Shown here in pieces: positions 46,316 through 58,273 of a DNA stretch of 64,000 nt. Numbering within the stretch: position 1 is the first letter of the stretch; every line of letters begins with the position of its first letter. Position numbers and translations under genes: made by a program. This DNA is from Cycas panzhihuaensis. Lineage: Eukaryota; Cycadophyta. The stretch is taken from the NCBI GenBank assembly GCA_023213395.1, contig CM041465.1, positions 248,999,741-249,063,740 of the forward strand, read 5' to 3'. The notes below the pieces were generated by a model. It ran no database searches, was not told where the DNA came from, and worked only from the letters and a program-made list of their open reading frames with translations.

Positions 46316-46819
46316 CTATTGAACCAATGTCAAAATTTGAAATAAGTTGACAAGAGAAGAATCAACATTATTTGAAATATGAGCATCAACATCCCGTATG
46401 TATTCCTCCTCTTGATTAGTATGCCCGGAAACAATTCCTTCAACTTTTGGTGGAAAATCTTCATCAACTTGGGAGCAATTGGGATTAGAACTAATAATCA
46501 AATCAGGAATTGACTCAATAAAAATTTCAAAAGAACAAACAGATTTGACTTCATCCTCCCATAAAGCAATAGATTCATTTAGAGAAATTTCTAATGCTTG
46601 ATTACCTTCATTAGTGGCCAAATCATCAATCTCATCATTCTCAACAACAAATTCAAGAGGCGTTCCATCACGTTCATCAACTTCTTCACATACGTTTTCA
46701 TTTGCATCACTGGTATTGTCTTCATCATCTTCCTTATCTATATTGTACTCATCAACAATTATGTTTGCCTTTTCAAGATTCTCATGCACCACTGGAGAGC
46801 TCTTTTCATACGCATCCTT
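46316..46819 (-). pseudogene. TE9 acidic ORF, function unknown
   Basis: An open frame of about 165 codons, rich in Asp and Glu (NIDKEDDEDNTSDANENVCE; EFVVENDEIDDLATNEGNQA). It ends ...NLFQILTLVQ. No ATG is at its start; the frame extends up to a TAG in NKA-stop-NLLKDAYEKS. If that stop was Trp, the block NKAWNLLKDAYEK would look like a copia capsid motif. So this may be a gag remnant fused to an acidic tail. I am not sure of this. Confidence 0.45.
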
Positions 46820-48348
46820 TAAAAGATTCTAGGCCTTGTTAACAGTATCAACATTTTGAATTGCATGAGTGAGAAATTGATAAGAAGACAGAAGATTTGA
46901 TCGACAGAATATCAGATTTCACTAGACTTTCATGGCGTCAACGACTTTGCTCTTTATCGATCGATCCTCTGATCTTTCAAGCAATTAGTCGCCCTTCTTC
47001 GCAGATCTTTACAGTTATAGCTTCAACACGATTCATGGAAGTTTGGAGTCCAAGGGAGTGCAATCTAGAATCTGCATGCAATCGGGCATCCTTGCAACAG
47101 ACCAGTTCATGGCAGTACTAGGGTAATTCCTTTTTTTTTTTTTATATGGATTTACAAGCGTACTCTTCGTAGACAAATTGCGGATTGAGCGATTCTTCTA
47201 CGAGTATGTCCCTTCCACATCACGGCAGTCGTAACCTTTGCAATCTTTGAGCAGGCTGACATTTTCTCTACTGCTACAAGACAGGTTCGAGTACAATGCA
47301 GGTTGTCAAACAGTAAGTTAAGAGTCACCCATTGTGATATTGCTCCTCCATGATCTCTTTTCCACTACACTTTTCTCAAAGGATGACTAGACAATCTTAC
47401 ACAACGCCACAGTGGGCGGCTGCATCTCCTTCGGGCACTCTATAAACCCTCTTTCATGCAACACAACAAATGTTCATGTAACTATATGGACAAGAAATTC
47501 ATAAACACAAATATGCAGCTATAACTCTATCTCCCATTGATAGTTTGGCCGTAATAAATTACATTACGACAACTCCCACACAGATGATGTTTCTCTCGCA
47601 AGCAATGTAGGCTATGTTTCTTTTCTACAATTATTATTCTGATAACATTTTTCCATAGCTATCATCCCTAGCATCTGGATGATATATGATTTTAGGAGGA
47701 CAATCATTCCATGGAGCTAATTCTATAGGATTTTCCTTCGACGACAGAAGTCCTCTTTCTTATTTCCACGATTTCTTTTGGCAGCCCTTCACATAGACAT
47801 CTACACAGGTTTCAATATTATTCTCACCTGATCTTTCACAGTCGATGGGCATCTTCTTGTATGGTCCGCTTCATAGAATTTATTCATGCAGCGGCTAGGG
47901 TTTTCTTGATGGTTATGATTAACTTATCTTTGCAAGCACGCTTTACTCATAACATAATTTCAAATTTCACCAATACATTCTCAACAATTTCCAACACAAA
48001 CCCTAAAAGATACAAAACCTTCAATTCAATTGTACAGAATTTAATAGCCAGCAAATTTAAAATCATTCATGTCAACAATCTTTTGTCTTCATAAAGTCAT
48101 ACCAACAAATTGTCTACAGGGTAAACCCTAACACAAAAAGTGAACAGTATTACCCGGTTCTAAATCCTCAATCATGGTCACAGACTTAGCACAATCTGTA
48201 ACAAAGATGACCTTAGGGCTTCACTTTCCAAAATTTGGACCCTCGATCTGTCAAATGGCTCTACAAAGCCACCTCCACAGACAAGATGGTGAACCCACAC
48301 AAAAACGAACTTGACAAGCAACCCACTCTCAAATAGGCAGGAGAACAT
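46820..48348 (-). other. TE9 interior without recognisable genes
   Basis: About 1.5 kb between the primer-binding site and the acidic ORF. Stops occur in all frames. A T-run (47128-47143 on the plus strand) is the only low-complexity feature. Confidence 0.5.
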
Positions 48349-48360
48349 ACTCCAATACCA

Positions 48361-48759
48361 TGTTGAAATATTCAAAGATATCATTCAATATTCAAGAACA
48401 ATAGAACTAGTGTCATGAATATAATATGATAGCATTAAATCAATATGAAAATGATTACATCATAATGACTCCAAAAAAAATAATATAATAATGGACTCCA
48501 TCTTGACTCAACATACACTACTCTACCTCAACCACTTATTTGTACATCATAAGTGAGAGAGAGTAGTAAGACTTGTGTTACATGTGGGGTAAATGACCTA
48601 CAATACAACTAATGACATATCGCTTACCTGAAGACCAATAACCTAATGACCACCTACTTGCACAAGTGTGCATTCAATTAACATTATAATATTGACTCTT
48701 AGATAGGACATTCACCCAAATACTTTAGACACTTACACATTAGACCTTATCTTCTAACA
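48361..48759 (-). repeat. TE9 5' LTR
   Basis: Starts tgttgaaatattcaaaga and ends cttctaaca, next to the primer-binding site remnant on its left. The TATA box of the other copy is mutated here. Confidence 0.88.
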
Positions 48760-48846
48760 TGAGATGCACCAAAGGAGTAGATTATGCAACAAACAAGCTA
48801 CAGATTGATCAACAAACGTGGCAGAGACTAGCTTTGATACCAAGTG

Positions 48847-49213
48847 TGTTGAGGGAATGGATCTAGGGATCTAGTGCACTAACACTACACAATAGCAAAT
48901 AGTGGAGACAAGCACAATGTACTCAACAAGATAATGCTAATAGCTTGAGCTCAAAGAGGAGAAGTGTAGAACATCATAACTCTCCATGTAATTTCAGCTT
49001 ATGTAATGAGGATGCTCATTAGGATTTGGAATTTGAGTTTTCCCTCCCAATGACATTCAAATGAGATTACATGAAATTACAATGAAATAAACTTTATGTC
49101 ATTTCACTTAAGTGACTTAGGCATAGTCACCTTATCATAAAGTTATAAACATAAAAGTGACTTTATCTAATTCTAACTTCATGAAATGACCATGTGACAT
49201 TAACATCGTCACA
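48847..49213 (-). repeat. TE10 3' LTR
   Basis: Starts tgttgagggaatggatc and ends acatcgtcaca. Confidence 0.95.
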
Positions 49214-49706
49214 ATCCCCCCCTTAATGGCAGAAGGTCATTTTCCTTTATCCTATTCTAATCTATGAGGTCTTCATTATAGCTTCATTATTACATTGAGA
49301 AAAAAATTCTACAACCTACAAGACACTTTTGTGGGAAAACCCTCGGGGGAATAAAAACCCACGGACTTGACTTCCTATTCTATGAAGTGGCTCAGACAAC
49401 TCTTTGAGTGTAGCCAGATAGCCAAGCAGTACAAGTTGGTTGTGCAGCTTCAATCTGCTGAGTCTCCATATACCATTTCGTCATCCCCCATGCCCTTTGA
49501 GGTTTTCATAGGTTATGATTTTCGAAACAAGTACAACCCAACTCCTTTCGCGCCAATGAGGGGTTTTCACGAATGGGAGAGAGCAAAGACTTACTCTAAT
49601 CCTTCCGCGCCCACAAGGGGTTTTCACGAATGGGATAGAGTATGCTAGTCCTGTGTACTATCTCCTTCAATCAATTGGAGATGCAGGCCCTCAGGCCGAG
49701 CTGCTG
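49214..49706 (-). other. TE10 3' untranslated region
   Basis: Between RNase H and the polypurine tract. It holds a short tandem repeat whose units carry ggggttttcacgaatggga (about 49560 and 49617). A plus-strand open frame here (49367-49648) is explained by this repeat and composition. Confidence 0.6.
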
Positions 49707-50990
49707 TCAGAACTGTTCAAACTTCACCCTTTGCAGCGGTTTGGTGAAGATATCAGCCACTTGATCTGCTGTGGGGCAGTGTTCCAATTGTATTGTGCCG
49801 TCTTGGACCAATTCCCGGATCCTGTGGACTTTTGTACTAATGTGCTTTGTACAATCATGAAAAACAAGATTCTTGGCCATGTGGATTCTTGTTGATTGTC
49901 CACATGTAAGCTCGTTGGACCTGTCTGGGTGATATCCAAAGTATGTAATAATTTGCAAAGCCATATCACCTCCTTGCTAGTCTCAAAAGCAACTATGTAT
50001 TTGGCTTCAGCAGTAGAATCTGCAGTGATTTCCTACTGCCTTGACCGCCATGAAATTGGAGCTGTTCCAAGAAATGTGATGTACCCGGACATTGATCTTC
50101 CTATATTTTGTCACTGGCAAAATCCCAATCTGTGTATGTTGTAAGTCTGAAATCATTGTTGTGCTCATACAACAAACCAAGTTTGTTGGTCATCTTTAGG
50201 TACTTCAACACTCGTATTGCTGCTTGCCAATGGTTCTGCTTTGGAGTTGTCATGTGACGGGCAAGAATGCCAATGGCATGGGCAATATCTGGCCTTGTGT
50301 TGGTAACATAAATGAGGCTATCTACAAGTTGCCGATAGAGTGTTGCATCTACCTCTCGAGTGTCTTCATCGGAAAGTTTGGCATTAGGCTCCATTGGAGT
50401 ATACACTGTTCTGGCATCTTCTAATCCGAACTTGATTAGAAGATCGTTGATATATTTTCCTTGGGAGAGAGATTTTTCCATTGCATTGAGTTACCTCAAT
50501 TCCCAAGTAATATCTCATTAGTCCGAGGTCAGACAGTTCGAACGATTTTGACAAGTCCATCTTTAATTTGCTAATATCCTGCTCACTATTTCCAGTTATC
50601 AGCATGTCGTCCACAAAGATCAAGAGATATGTGACTTTGCCTTTTTCTATCTTAATAAACAAAGTTGCATCAATGCGAGGGGCTTGTTTTAGGCCATATA
50701 ATGACTTTTTCAGTCTACACACTTTTTGCTCCTGTCCTGCTATCTCAAAGCCTTCAGGCTGTGTCATGTAGATTTCTTCTTCCAAATCTCCATTGAGAAA
50801 AGCAGTTTTCACATCGAGTTGGTGGATTTTCCAACCTCATTGAGCGACCAAGGCCACAAGTGCTCGATTGTGGGCCATTTGGTAGTTGGTGCGAAGACTT
50901 ACGTGTAGTCAATGCCTTCCCTTTGGGTGAATACTTTTGCGACCAACCTCGCCTTGTGTTTTCAAAGGGTGCTGTCTGATCTGTATTTAT
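49707..50990 (-). pseudogene. TE10 reverse transcriptase and RNase H
   Basis: RT has [36 protein letters not shown], then a jump to IDATLFIKIEKGKVTYLLIF, which removes about 20 residues after QAPR. The catalytic box is FVDDMLITGN (Phe for Tyr, both Asp kept). Next are LSDLGLMRYYLGIEVTQ and RQLVDSLIYVTNTRPDIAHA. RNase H ends HMAKNLVFHDCTKHI, LVQDGTIQLEHCPTADQVAD and IFTKPLQRVKFEQF. Three frames are needed. Confidence 0.88.
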
Positions 50991-51171
50991 TTTTGAACAC
51001 CCATTTGTTTCTGACTACCTTCCTTCCCAAAGGCAGATCAACGAGCTCCCATGTACCGTTCTTGATCAAGGATTGGTATTCCTCATTCATGGCATTTCTC
51101 CAAACTATGTGTTTCATGACTTCTTGGTATGATAGAGGCTCGTTATTTGAAGCAAGGTGCGATTCTTTGGT

Positions 51172-52470
51172 TCAAGCTCTATGGGAAGTGATGTTTGCAC
51201 CCTTGCTCAGAGGGCACCACTTGAGTGCTGTTTTGCCTACCTCATCGGATCTCAAGTCTTTGTGCAATCGGTAGGCTTCTCGAAAACCTTTGGTTGGGAA
51301 TGAGGTTTTCATTTTCACAACATCCTGGTCTTCATTTTGATCCTGAGAAGGACCATGGGAGATGTATGGTCCTGAGGTTGATGACATTCTTTGGAGAAGA
51401 CAAACTACAACTGAAGGTGGTGAAGGTGGTTCTTCTGCAACTCCTTTTCCTTTTGATGCTTGACGTGGTGATTCTTGGCTATTCTCCCAAGATGGCGCTG
51501 GGTTGGCGCACATTGGCACAGGATCTGAGTCAAGGATAGTGTCCTCTGGGGCTCTATTGTCAGATTCCAAAATTTTGAGTATTTCTTCAGTGTCTGCCCC
51601 CCCAAATGTTGGAATCTGTACATCATATTCCTGGACATCGTTGTATCTATGAGATGGTGCTTTAGAATCAAGTTGAAGTAGTTGATCCTCTGTCTCCGCA
51701 AACACCACATCTCTAGTGATAATGATCTTCTTTAATGTTGGAATGAAGACCTTGTACCCTTTCTTGTTCATGGGGTACCCAACAAAGATGCCCTTTAAAG
51801 CTCGCGGTTGGAGCTTATTTCTATGCTCATCAAGAATGTGAGCATAACAAGTAGAGCCAAAAATTTTGAAGTGATGGACGGTGAGGGGTCCGTCCGGTCC
51901 ATCGTTCATTTGGAGGCCGAGCTTGATGGAGTTATGTTGTTCATGCGATGAGCTGCAGATAAATAACCGGCCCAAAGATATGCAGCACATTCTTGAAGAC
52001 AAGCATAGCCCGTGCCATATTCATTATGGTTCTATTAGCCCTTTCAAAGAACTCCATTACATTGAAGGGTGCCCGCAATAGTTGTTTGATGCTTGATCCC
52101 TACGACACAAGAAGTCTTCGAATTCATTTGAAGTGTATTCGCCACCATTGTCAGTCCTAAGACACTTCAGTTGATATCCGGACTCCTTCTCTGTGAGAGC
52201 CTTGAATGCCTTGAATACTGTGAATGCTTCATCTTTTGATTTGAGAAAGGTCACCCATACCTTTCAAGTGAAGTCATCAATCAATGTAATATAGTACCTC
52301 TTCCCTGTGAGAGAAGGAATAGGCATAGGCCCACAGATGTCTGAGTGTACTAATTCAAGAGGTTGACTGGCTTTCCATTGACTCTGGGAAATGGCTGTCT
52401 GTGGGATTTGGCAATAATGCAAGCTTCACATTTGAATGGCTTAGAGGAAAATCAGGACACAGGTAGAATG
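51172..52470 (-). pseudogene. TE10 integrase
   Basis: The core block SGYQLKCLRTDNGGEYTSNE (about 52120-52180) carries the second catalytic Asp. The segment with the third acid is rearranged. The C-terminal open stretch (52002-51172) has YAHILDEHRNKLQPRALKGI, FVGYPMNKKGYKVFIPTLKK and DVVFAETEDQLLQLDSKAPS, then an acidic Ser/Pro-rich tail leading towards RT. Confidence 0.85.
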
Positions 52471-52799
52471 AGAGATTTCCTTAAGTCGATCAAGTTTGAC
52501 GTGCCCCATGCGAGCATGCCAGAGAGCTTCTGGGGACAGCTTGGAATGAGTCAATGTGACATTATATGCAAGTTCTTCCACGACACGGATGGGGCAACAA
52601 CTTGGTATGCGGAAGAAGACAATGTGGTTCCAATCGGTCTAAATAGCTTACCTTCAAGTTTCCCGGTCATTACCACGTAACATGAAGGCGGGTGAATAAC
52701 ACTAAGAACTTGATCATTAGTTGTGACACTCGAATCGAATCCACGGAGACAAGTGTGGATAATGATGAAGGTTTTGTTTGAGATGGGGAATATACAAGA

Positions 52800-53000
52800 C
52801 ATCTTTTAAAGTAAAATTAGGCGGGCAGGAGCTTGAGCATATAGACCCCATGCCTTGAGAACAGGTTGTGTCGACTTATCGGCCATGTGTACTACTCAGG
52901 TGACCTCTCGAATCAAAATCACGAAAGAAGTCCGGTGACAAGTCATGTCTTTGGGTAGCTCCTGTGTCCATAACCCAGTCTGATGATGATGTTGATGCAG
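52800..53000 (-). pseudogene. TE10 protease
   Basis: The active site DWVMDTGATQRHDLSPDFF is at about 52935-52990, followed on the same strand by FTLKDVLYIPHLKQNL (about 52770-52815). DTGA is a normal retropepsin triad. The domain is broken by shifts. Confidence 0.8.
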
Positions 53001-53199
53001 CATTTGCCTGTCCAAGTGGTCGAGGTAGCGGCGAATCAAGCTGACAAATGGCTGTGCCTCGATGTACCTCTTAGGTCTAGAAGCAATAGATGAAGTGGAT
53101 ACTTCCCTGCTTTGTTGAATATGTGCATCAATGAGATTTGCTCCTGCAAATAAGTCATCATAACTCTCATCAATATTGTGGGCTTGATGTTGCTATTGT

Positions 53200-54119
53200 T
53201 GATGACAAGGCAATCTGTTGTAGTCAATGCGACAATCTTTTGCAAGGTGTCCTTTCCTGTTACACCTTTGACATGTGGGAGCATTGTTGTTTGGTCATCT
53301 CGATTGTGATCTTTTCACTCTTGTTTCTTCTTGACCTTGTTGTTGTCCCTGTTGCTTTCCCCTGCCTCTTCCACGACCTCTTCTTCCTCCGCGTGAAGAT
53401 TGGCCTTGCTGTTTGGTGTAGTATACTTCCTCGTCCATGTCAGCTTCAAAGGCTGCATTAGGAGTTGAATCTGAAAGTGGGAAGCTAGTAGTGAAGGTCT
53501 TGTCATGTTCAATAAACTTCTCAGCTAATGCTTCGAAGTTGAGGGTCTTAAATGTGCCAAATGACTGAAGATTTCCTAGCAAGTTCTTATAATCAGGAAC
53601 ATGCAGACTGGATTAAATTAAGAAGGCCCAAGTTATGCATTGGGTCTTAAAATCCCTATCAATGGCCTGTTTAATGGGGTGAAGAGCATTGATGGTTTCA
53701 TGTGCTCGCCCTTTCTGCATTCGCATCTTGTTCATCTTCAATACCATATGAACAAACTCCAAGTCTGATCGAGTATCAAAGTTTCTTTTGAGGACTTTGA
53801 GGACCTTGAAGGCAGTGTCGTGCTGCGTGTCATCGATTAGGTTGTGCAAGGAGTAATCTGTAACTAGCAGGACCCCTGCTCTAATCTTCTGGTCTTCAAT
53901 GATCCACTGTCGTCGTTGCGGATTATGAGCAGGAGGAGCTGGAGGTGTGCCACCACTCTGCGGTGTGGTGTCGGTCGCAGGTACTATCGGGGTTCGCTCC
54001 AAGTGGTCCAGCCAGAGTCCCTCATACTTGGCTGCGTTCTTAACTCCCGTGAAACATAGATCCCAATTCTCCCTCCCTTTCAGCATACAGTTCACATTCT
54101 ACTTGAAGTTGGTCGACAT
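53200..54119 (-). pseudogene. TE10 gag
   Basis: Starts at the ATG at 54119 (MSTNFK), with a TAG after six codons, then MLKGRENWDLCFTGVKNAAK and LKVLKRNFDTRSDLEFVHMV. A frame change near 53600 leads to NLQSFGTFKTLNFEALAEKF and an Arg/Gly-rich stretch (GGRRGRGRGRGKQQGQQQGQ). The CCHC knuckle PTCQRCNRKGHLAKDCR is at about 53220-53275. This order is standard for copia. Confidence 0.87.
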
Positions 54120-56247
54120 GGTGGTGTGAAAAGATGAATAAAAGTGATGTATATAAATGTGTAGGAAAATGCACTAAGTAGAAGAAGGTGGAGTCACTAA
54201 CACTTGTGAGAGGTCTACCTGACGCAACAGGGAATAATGAAGTAATGCAATGTAAGATGTGGAAGCAAAGAGATCACAAGTAAGTATGTGATGTAAGTGA
54301 TCTAATCAAGATAAGTGAGAAGGCCTATATAGAAGCTGGCATGTGGGTGCACACAACTGATAACCAAAGTGATGTAGGATGTGTAACAAACCCAAACCTC
54401 TAACTTGTATCCAAAGTAGGTGAGGTGTCGATGCCTAAGGGGGCTTCTAGTATACGTAATTAATGGCCTTCACCCGCGATACTCGCACCGTTCCTTGGTG
54501 ATGAAATCCAAATAAACGTGGAGTCCAGGTACTGCCGGTCCTCACCTAGTTCACCAATGAGCAGCGATATACTCTCCGAAGAGAAGTACGTGCATGTCCC
54601 ACGGCTATGACGGATATTGGCCCAGCTAAATTAATTATCTTGATTAAGGATTTTCAGTTTTCCCGGATGGCTATCAAGATAATCCCTGATTGGAGGCCGT
54701 AGGTATGGCTAACCTATCCCTCCACCACTATACCGGTTATGACCAGACCCAGTATGAAACTCACACCTCCCTTAGGGCCTGGACTTCGGCCAACCTTGGT
54801 CTATTTCAACCAAGGCGAGTATGTGCACAAGTCAAGAACTAGCGGTATAAACTCGTCGAAATGAGTTGATTTTAAGGAAAGTGCTCTTGTTCTCGAATAT
54901 CATGTAAAAATAATTGAAAACTAAATGTAAATGAATGTAAATGCTCCATTTAAGTGTTGTTGCCATGTCCAAGTGTAGTGATGACGTGTCCACCTAGTGC
55001 CCAAATGGCACTCAATGAAGTCTCCAAGTGCATGCAACCATTAAAATCATACACATGATGAGCCAAATCATCGGATATTGCTCCGATCCAGATGATTGGC
55101 TTTACAAAGGATTTAAGTACCTTGTTCTTTTTACAAAAGGGCCAAAATAGGCCTCTAAAAGCCACAAAGGCTATAAATGTCTTTAAAAAACCCCTTTTAC
55201 ATACAATAATTTTTTGTTTTTCTTTTTTTTTTTTTGGTTTTTTTTTTTTTTTAAAGGAGAAAAAAAAACTAAAAATTTGATAAATACAATGTACGCTGAA
55301 AAATCAAATTTTCAGCAAACTAAGTCTGCTATTAGGCGGTACTGCCTATTGTACCGCTTATATGGCATAAATTTCAAAAAATTTTGAAAAATTAAAATTT
55401 CAGTTCTTTGGCCTTCACTTGCACTTTACAAATATACAAAAAATTTTGAAAAATCTTATCAAAAACAGGCAAAAAAACCAGTTTTAACTCGCGGCCAAAA
55501 TGTACTAGAAAACCTAAAAATTGTCATAACTTTTCAACGGAACGTTGGATTCATGTAAGACCTGTCCCAAATGATAGATCGAGACGAAGAGATCCAAAAA
55601 CATGTATTACAGCAGGAAAAAACTCCTCAGATTTTTCTAAATCTGAGATTTTTAAATTTGGAGAATGGCTGCAAAAACAGGCTGTTTGACCCCTTTAAAC
55701 TCAAAATCTCACATCGCTCCAGTAGACAAAAGTGCTTAGGAGGCCAAGACGCACCTACTGGTGAAATTTCATGCGATTCTGGGCACTTTGTTTTTTTGGT
55801 CGTACCACTGTACAGAAATCCGTACAGTCCGTACAACGTCCGTACGGTTTGATTTTATACTTTAAAATCTGCCTCTAATCAGTGAGAGTCACTGATTTCT
55901 TCTTCTGCAACCTTGAAATCTGACTTTTGCTGCAAAAAAATGGCCAAAATGCCAGATTTGAGGCTCCAAAAGATGGCTAAAAATTGTTATCAGCTGAGCA
56001 ATTCCTGTGCTCCTTTAGGCCTGCAAATAGGTTGCTTTAAGCAGCCGGACTCCTTCCTCTTATTTGCAGAAATAAAATAGTACAACAACATATAATTTTG
56101 TACTAAAAATCTGCTATAAAAGGAGCTTTAAAAAATAGATTTTTTAAAAAAAATCTCAACTCTTCACTTCACATGAATGGTGAAGAAGAGGAGAACATAG
56201 CTTGCAATCTCCTTGCAAGTGAGTGTGGCACTAGGATCCACCCAATG
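54120..56247 (-). other. TE10 untranslated leader
   Basis: About 2.1 kb without a gene. It contains T-rich runs on the plus strand (55210-55255), and a cluster of ccgtac words (55815-55848), including tccgtacaa at 55828-55836. Confidence 0.6.
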
Positions 56248-56261
56248 GCTCTGATACCACT

Positions 56262-56628
56262 TGTTGAGGGAATGGATCTAAGGATCTAGTACACTAACAC
56301 TACACAATGGCAAATAGTGAAGACAAGCACAATGTATTCAACAAGAGAATGCTAATAGCTTGAGCTCAAAGAGGAGAAGTGTAGAATATCATAACTCTCC
56401 ATGTAATTTCAGCTTATATAATGAGGATGTTCATTAGAGTTTGGAATTTGAGTTTTCCCTCCCAATGACATTCAAATGAGATTACATGAAATTACAATGA
56501 AATGAACTTTATATCATTTCACTTAAGTGACTTAGGCATAGTCACCTTATCATAAAGTTATAAACATAAAAGTGACTTTACCTAATTCTAACTTCATGAA
56601 ATGACCATGTGACATTAACATCATCACA
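56262..56628 (-). repeat. TE10 5' LTR
   Basis: Starts tgttgagggaatggatc and ends acatcatcaca. Minus-strand attatataagc near 56412-56421 is a likely TATA box; the 3' LTR has lost it (ttatgtaa). Confidence 0.95.
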
Positions 56629-56631
56629 AAG

Positions 56632-57100
56632 TGAAGTAGGATGGATGTCTGCCTAGTTTGCAACCCAAGTTGAGCACTCACGACATCCTCACAAACATTC
56701 AACACGAATTAAAATAAAGGTAAGCACAAAATCATAAGAATTAATCTTTAATGCTCCAAATCAAAATACTTGTATTCCATTCATTCATTCATGAGAAATC
56801 GCAATACAATATAATACGAATAAAGCCTCATACATAAAAAAAAAGGAGGCAATTACAAAAATGTAAGGAAGGTGAATTGAAAGGTCATGCAAGGTGTCAA
56901 ACGTACCTTGTATTATTTCACTAATCTACAACACCTTCATACGAGGACAAAATACAACGCCACAAAACTAGGTTCACAACATTAAGTTGTGACTTAACCC
57001 ATTTACATGAAATGAAGCCCTCATTATAAATGTGTACAACATTATTATTAATGATACAAAAATCTATGAATTAATGAAATAAACATTAATTCTTCTATCA
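56632..57100 (-). repeat. TE8 5' LTR, split at its first bases by TE10
   Basis: Starts tgaagtaggatggatgtc. Its first two bases are also the last two of the TE10 duplication aagtg (56629-56633). It ends attcttctatca, followed by the TE8 duplication gttag. Confidence 0.9.
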
Positions 57101-57105
57101 GTTAG

Positions 57106-58273
57106 GACTTCAAAACAGTCCTAAGTAGCCTCACAAATTAAGTATTTTTACTAAAAAGAGTGATTTTTTGTCCTTTTTAATGACTAGGGCATCAAGGTCA
57201 CTTCGCAGGGAGCCTTATAAAAAGGTGTATAATGTTAATTAATCACAAATAATACATTTATAACCAAAAAATCACTTAATTAAAGTTGATTTTTGCAGTT
57301 GCAATTTTTTTAAAGTCTAAAAATAACTTTAAAAATAAAAAACAAGTTGATTTTGCTTAATAAAGTGATCAAATAGAATAAAAATCACTGGAAAATTAAA
57401 ACTTTAGAAAGACACCCATTTATCAAATATGGAATATTCTAAGGTTGTTCTCAAGTGTATATCATAAGATTGAAAGACTAATGTTTAAAAATGAAAATTT
57501 TCACCAAAATACAAATCAGGCTACAATGCGGCTTCTGCAAACTTCGATCAAAGAGATCTTTGCGCAGAGTGAACAAATCTTCACAAAAATTTAGATGCAA
57601 GGTCGTAGCAGCCAACAAAAGATATCCCTAAAATTTGAGAACCTACCTCTCACTATTTGAAGAGACCGAAGCAAATGGAGATATTATATGAGCACACAGT
57701 CGAAAAACAGTCGTAGGGATGTTACAATTAACTTGAGGGTTTAAATACCAATCTAAAGTTTCAGATTTTGTCTCCCAAGGCAGCACCACCCGCAATAAAC
57801 AACAGAACAGGCCAGCAAGAAGAGATCCACAAAAAATAGTGTTTTTCACTTTCAAAATTCACCCAACATGCAAGAAATTCACCCAACTAAGTGTCAAAGG
57901 CAATGTAGTGTTGATATAGTCTGAAATGAGTAGAGTTGGATTGATTTCCAATCAACAATAAGGATTCTACAACGATCAACTTATAAAATCTTGCAAAATA
58001 AATTTTATTTTGGAGAAAAATAAAGAAAAACACTAATTTTTGTATTATTTTTCTACTGCAGCTAACCAAAATGAGGTTTAAAATTTTCTGAAAATAAAAT
58101 CACTGATCTCCAACCTACAAATACCAAATAAATAGTGAGAAACTGCTGAAAATAAACCAAACTCAGCCTTGGGTCACCTTCGGAGAGCGAAGGTCATCAC
58201 CAAGGGTTTGGAACCCTCTCTTAAATTTGAAAACGCAATAGAAAAGCTCCTCTCAATAGGCTCTATTACCAAA
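57106..58273 (-). other. TE4 leader, inner part
   Basis: From the TE8 insertion to the TE4 5' LTR. No gene is seen. A degraded primer-binding site (ctctattacca) occupies 58261-58271. Confidence 0.65.

Larger units (their letters stand above)
45459..48759 (-). mobile_element. TE9: non-autonomous LTR element inside TE8 leader
   Basis: LTRs 45459-45856 and 48361-48759 look about 90% alike. The polypurine tract complement cctcccttt follows 45856. A degraded primer-binding site (actccaatacca) ends at 48360. The interior is only 2.5 kb, with one acidic ORF and no protease, integrase or RT. The flanks (ggagt and tgaga) do not match exactly, so the target duplication is lost or altered. Confidence 0.82.
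48847..56628 (-). mobile_element. TE10: complete Ty1/copia element (7.8 kb) at the TE8 LTR edge
   Basis: Two 367-bp LTRs (48847-49213 and 56262-56628), about 96% alike by eye. The duplication aagtg is exact (48842-48846 and 56629-56633). The primer-binding site complement gctctgatacca is at 56248-56259. The polypurine tract complement atccccccctt follows 49213. The interior has gag, protease, integrase, RT and RNase H, each with deletions or stops. It belongs to a different copia family from TE4/TE5, as LTRs and gag are unlike. Confidence 0.95.
38975..57100 (-). mobile_element. TE8: Ty1/copia element inside TE4, 18.1 kb including TE9 and TE10
   Basis: LTRs 38975-39444 and 56632-57100 look about 90% alike. 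The target duplication gttag is exact (38970-38974 and 57101-57105). The polypurine tract complement ccctccctt follows 39444. The primer-binding site complement gctttgatacca is at 48831-48842, now separated from the 5' LTR by TE10. Interior order on the minus strand is gag, protease, integrase, RT, RNase H. Removing TE9 and TE10 leaves an element of about 7 kb. Confidence 0.92.

Noticed and set aside
45454-48764. Target duplication for TE9
   Set aside because: The flanks ggagt and tgaga agree at only three of five positions, so I do not claim one.
49367-49648. Plus-strand open frame with a repeated RGFHEW motif
   Set aside because: The repeat is a DNA-level tandem repeat in the TE10 3' region, antisense to the element, so the frame is not evidence of a protein.
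55205-55260. Long T runs as a possible poly(A) tail of an antisense retrogene
   Set aside because: No target duplication or coding sequence lies next to it. It is low-complexity DNA within the TE10 leader.
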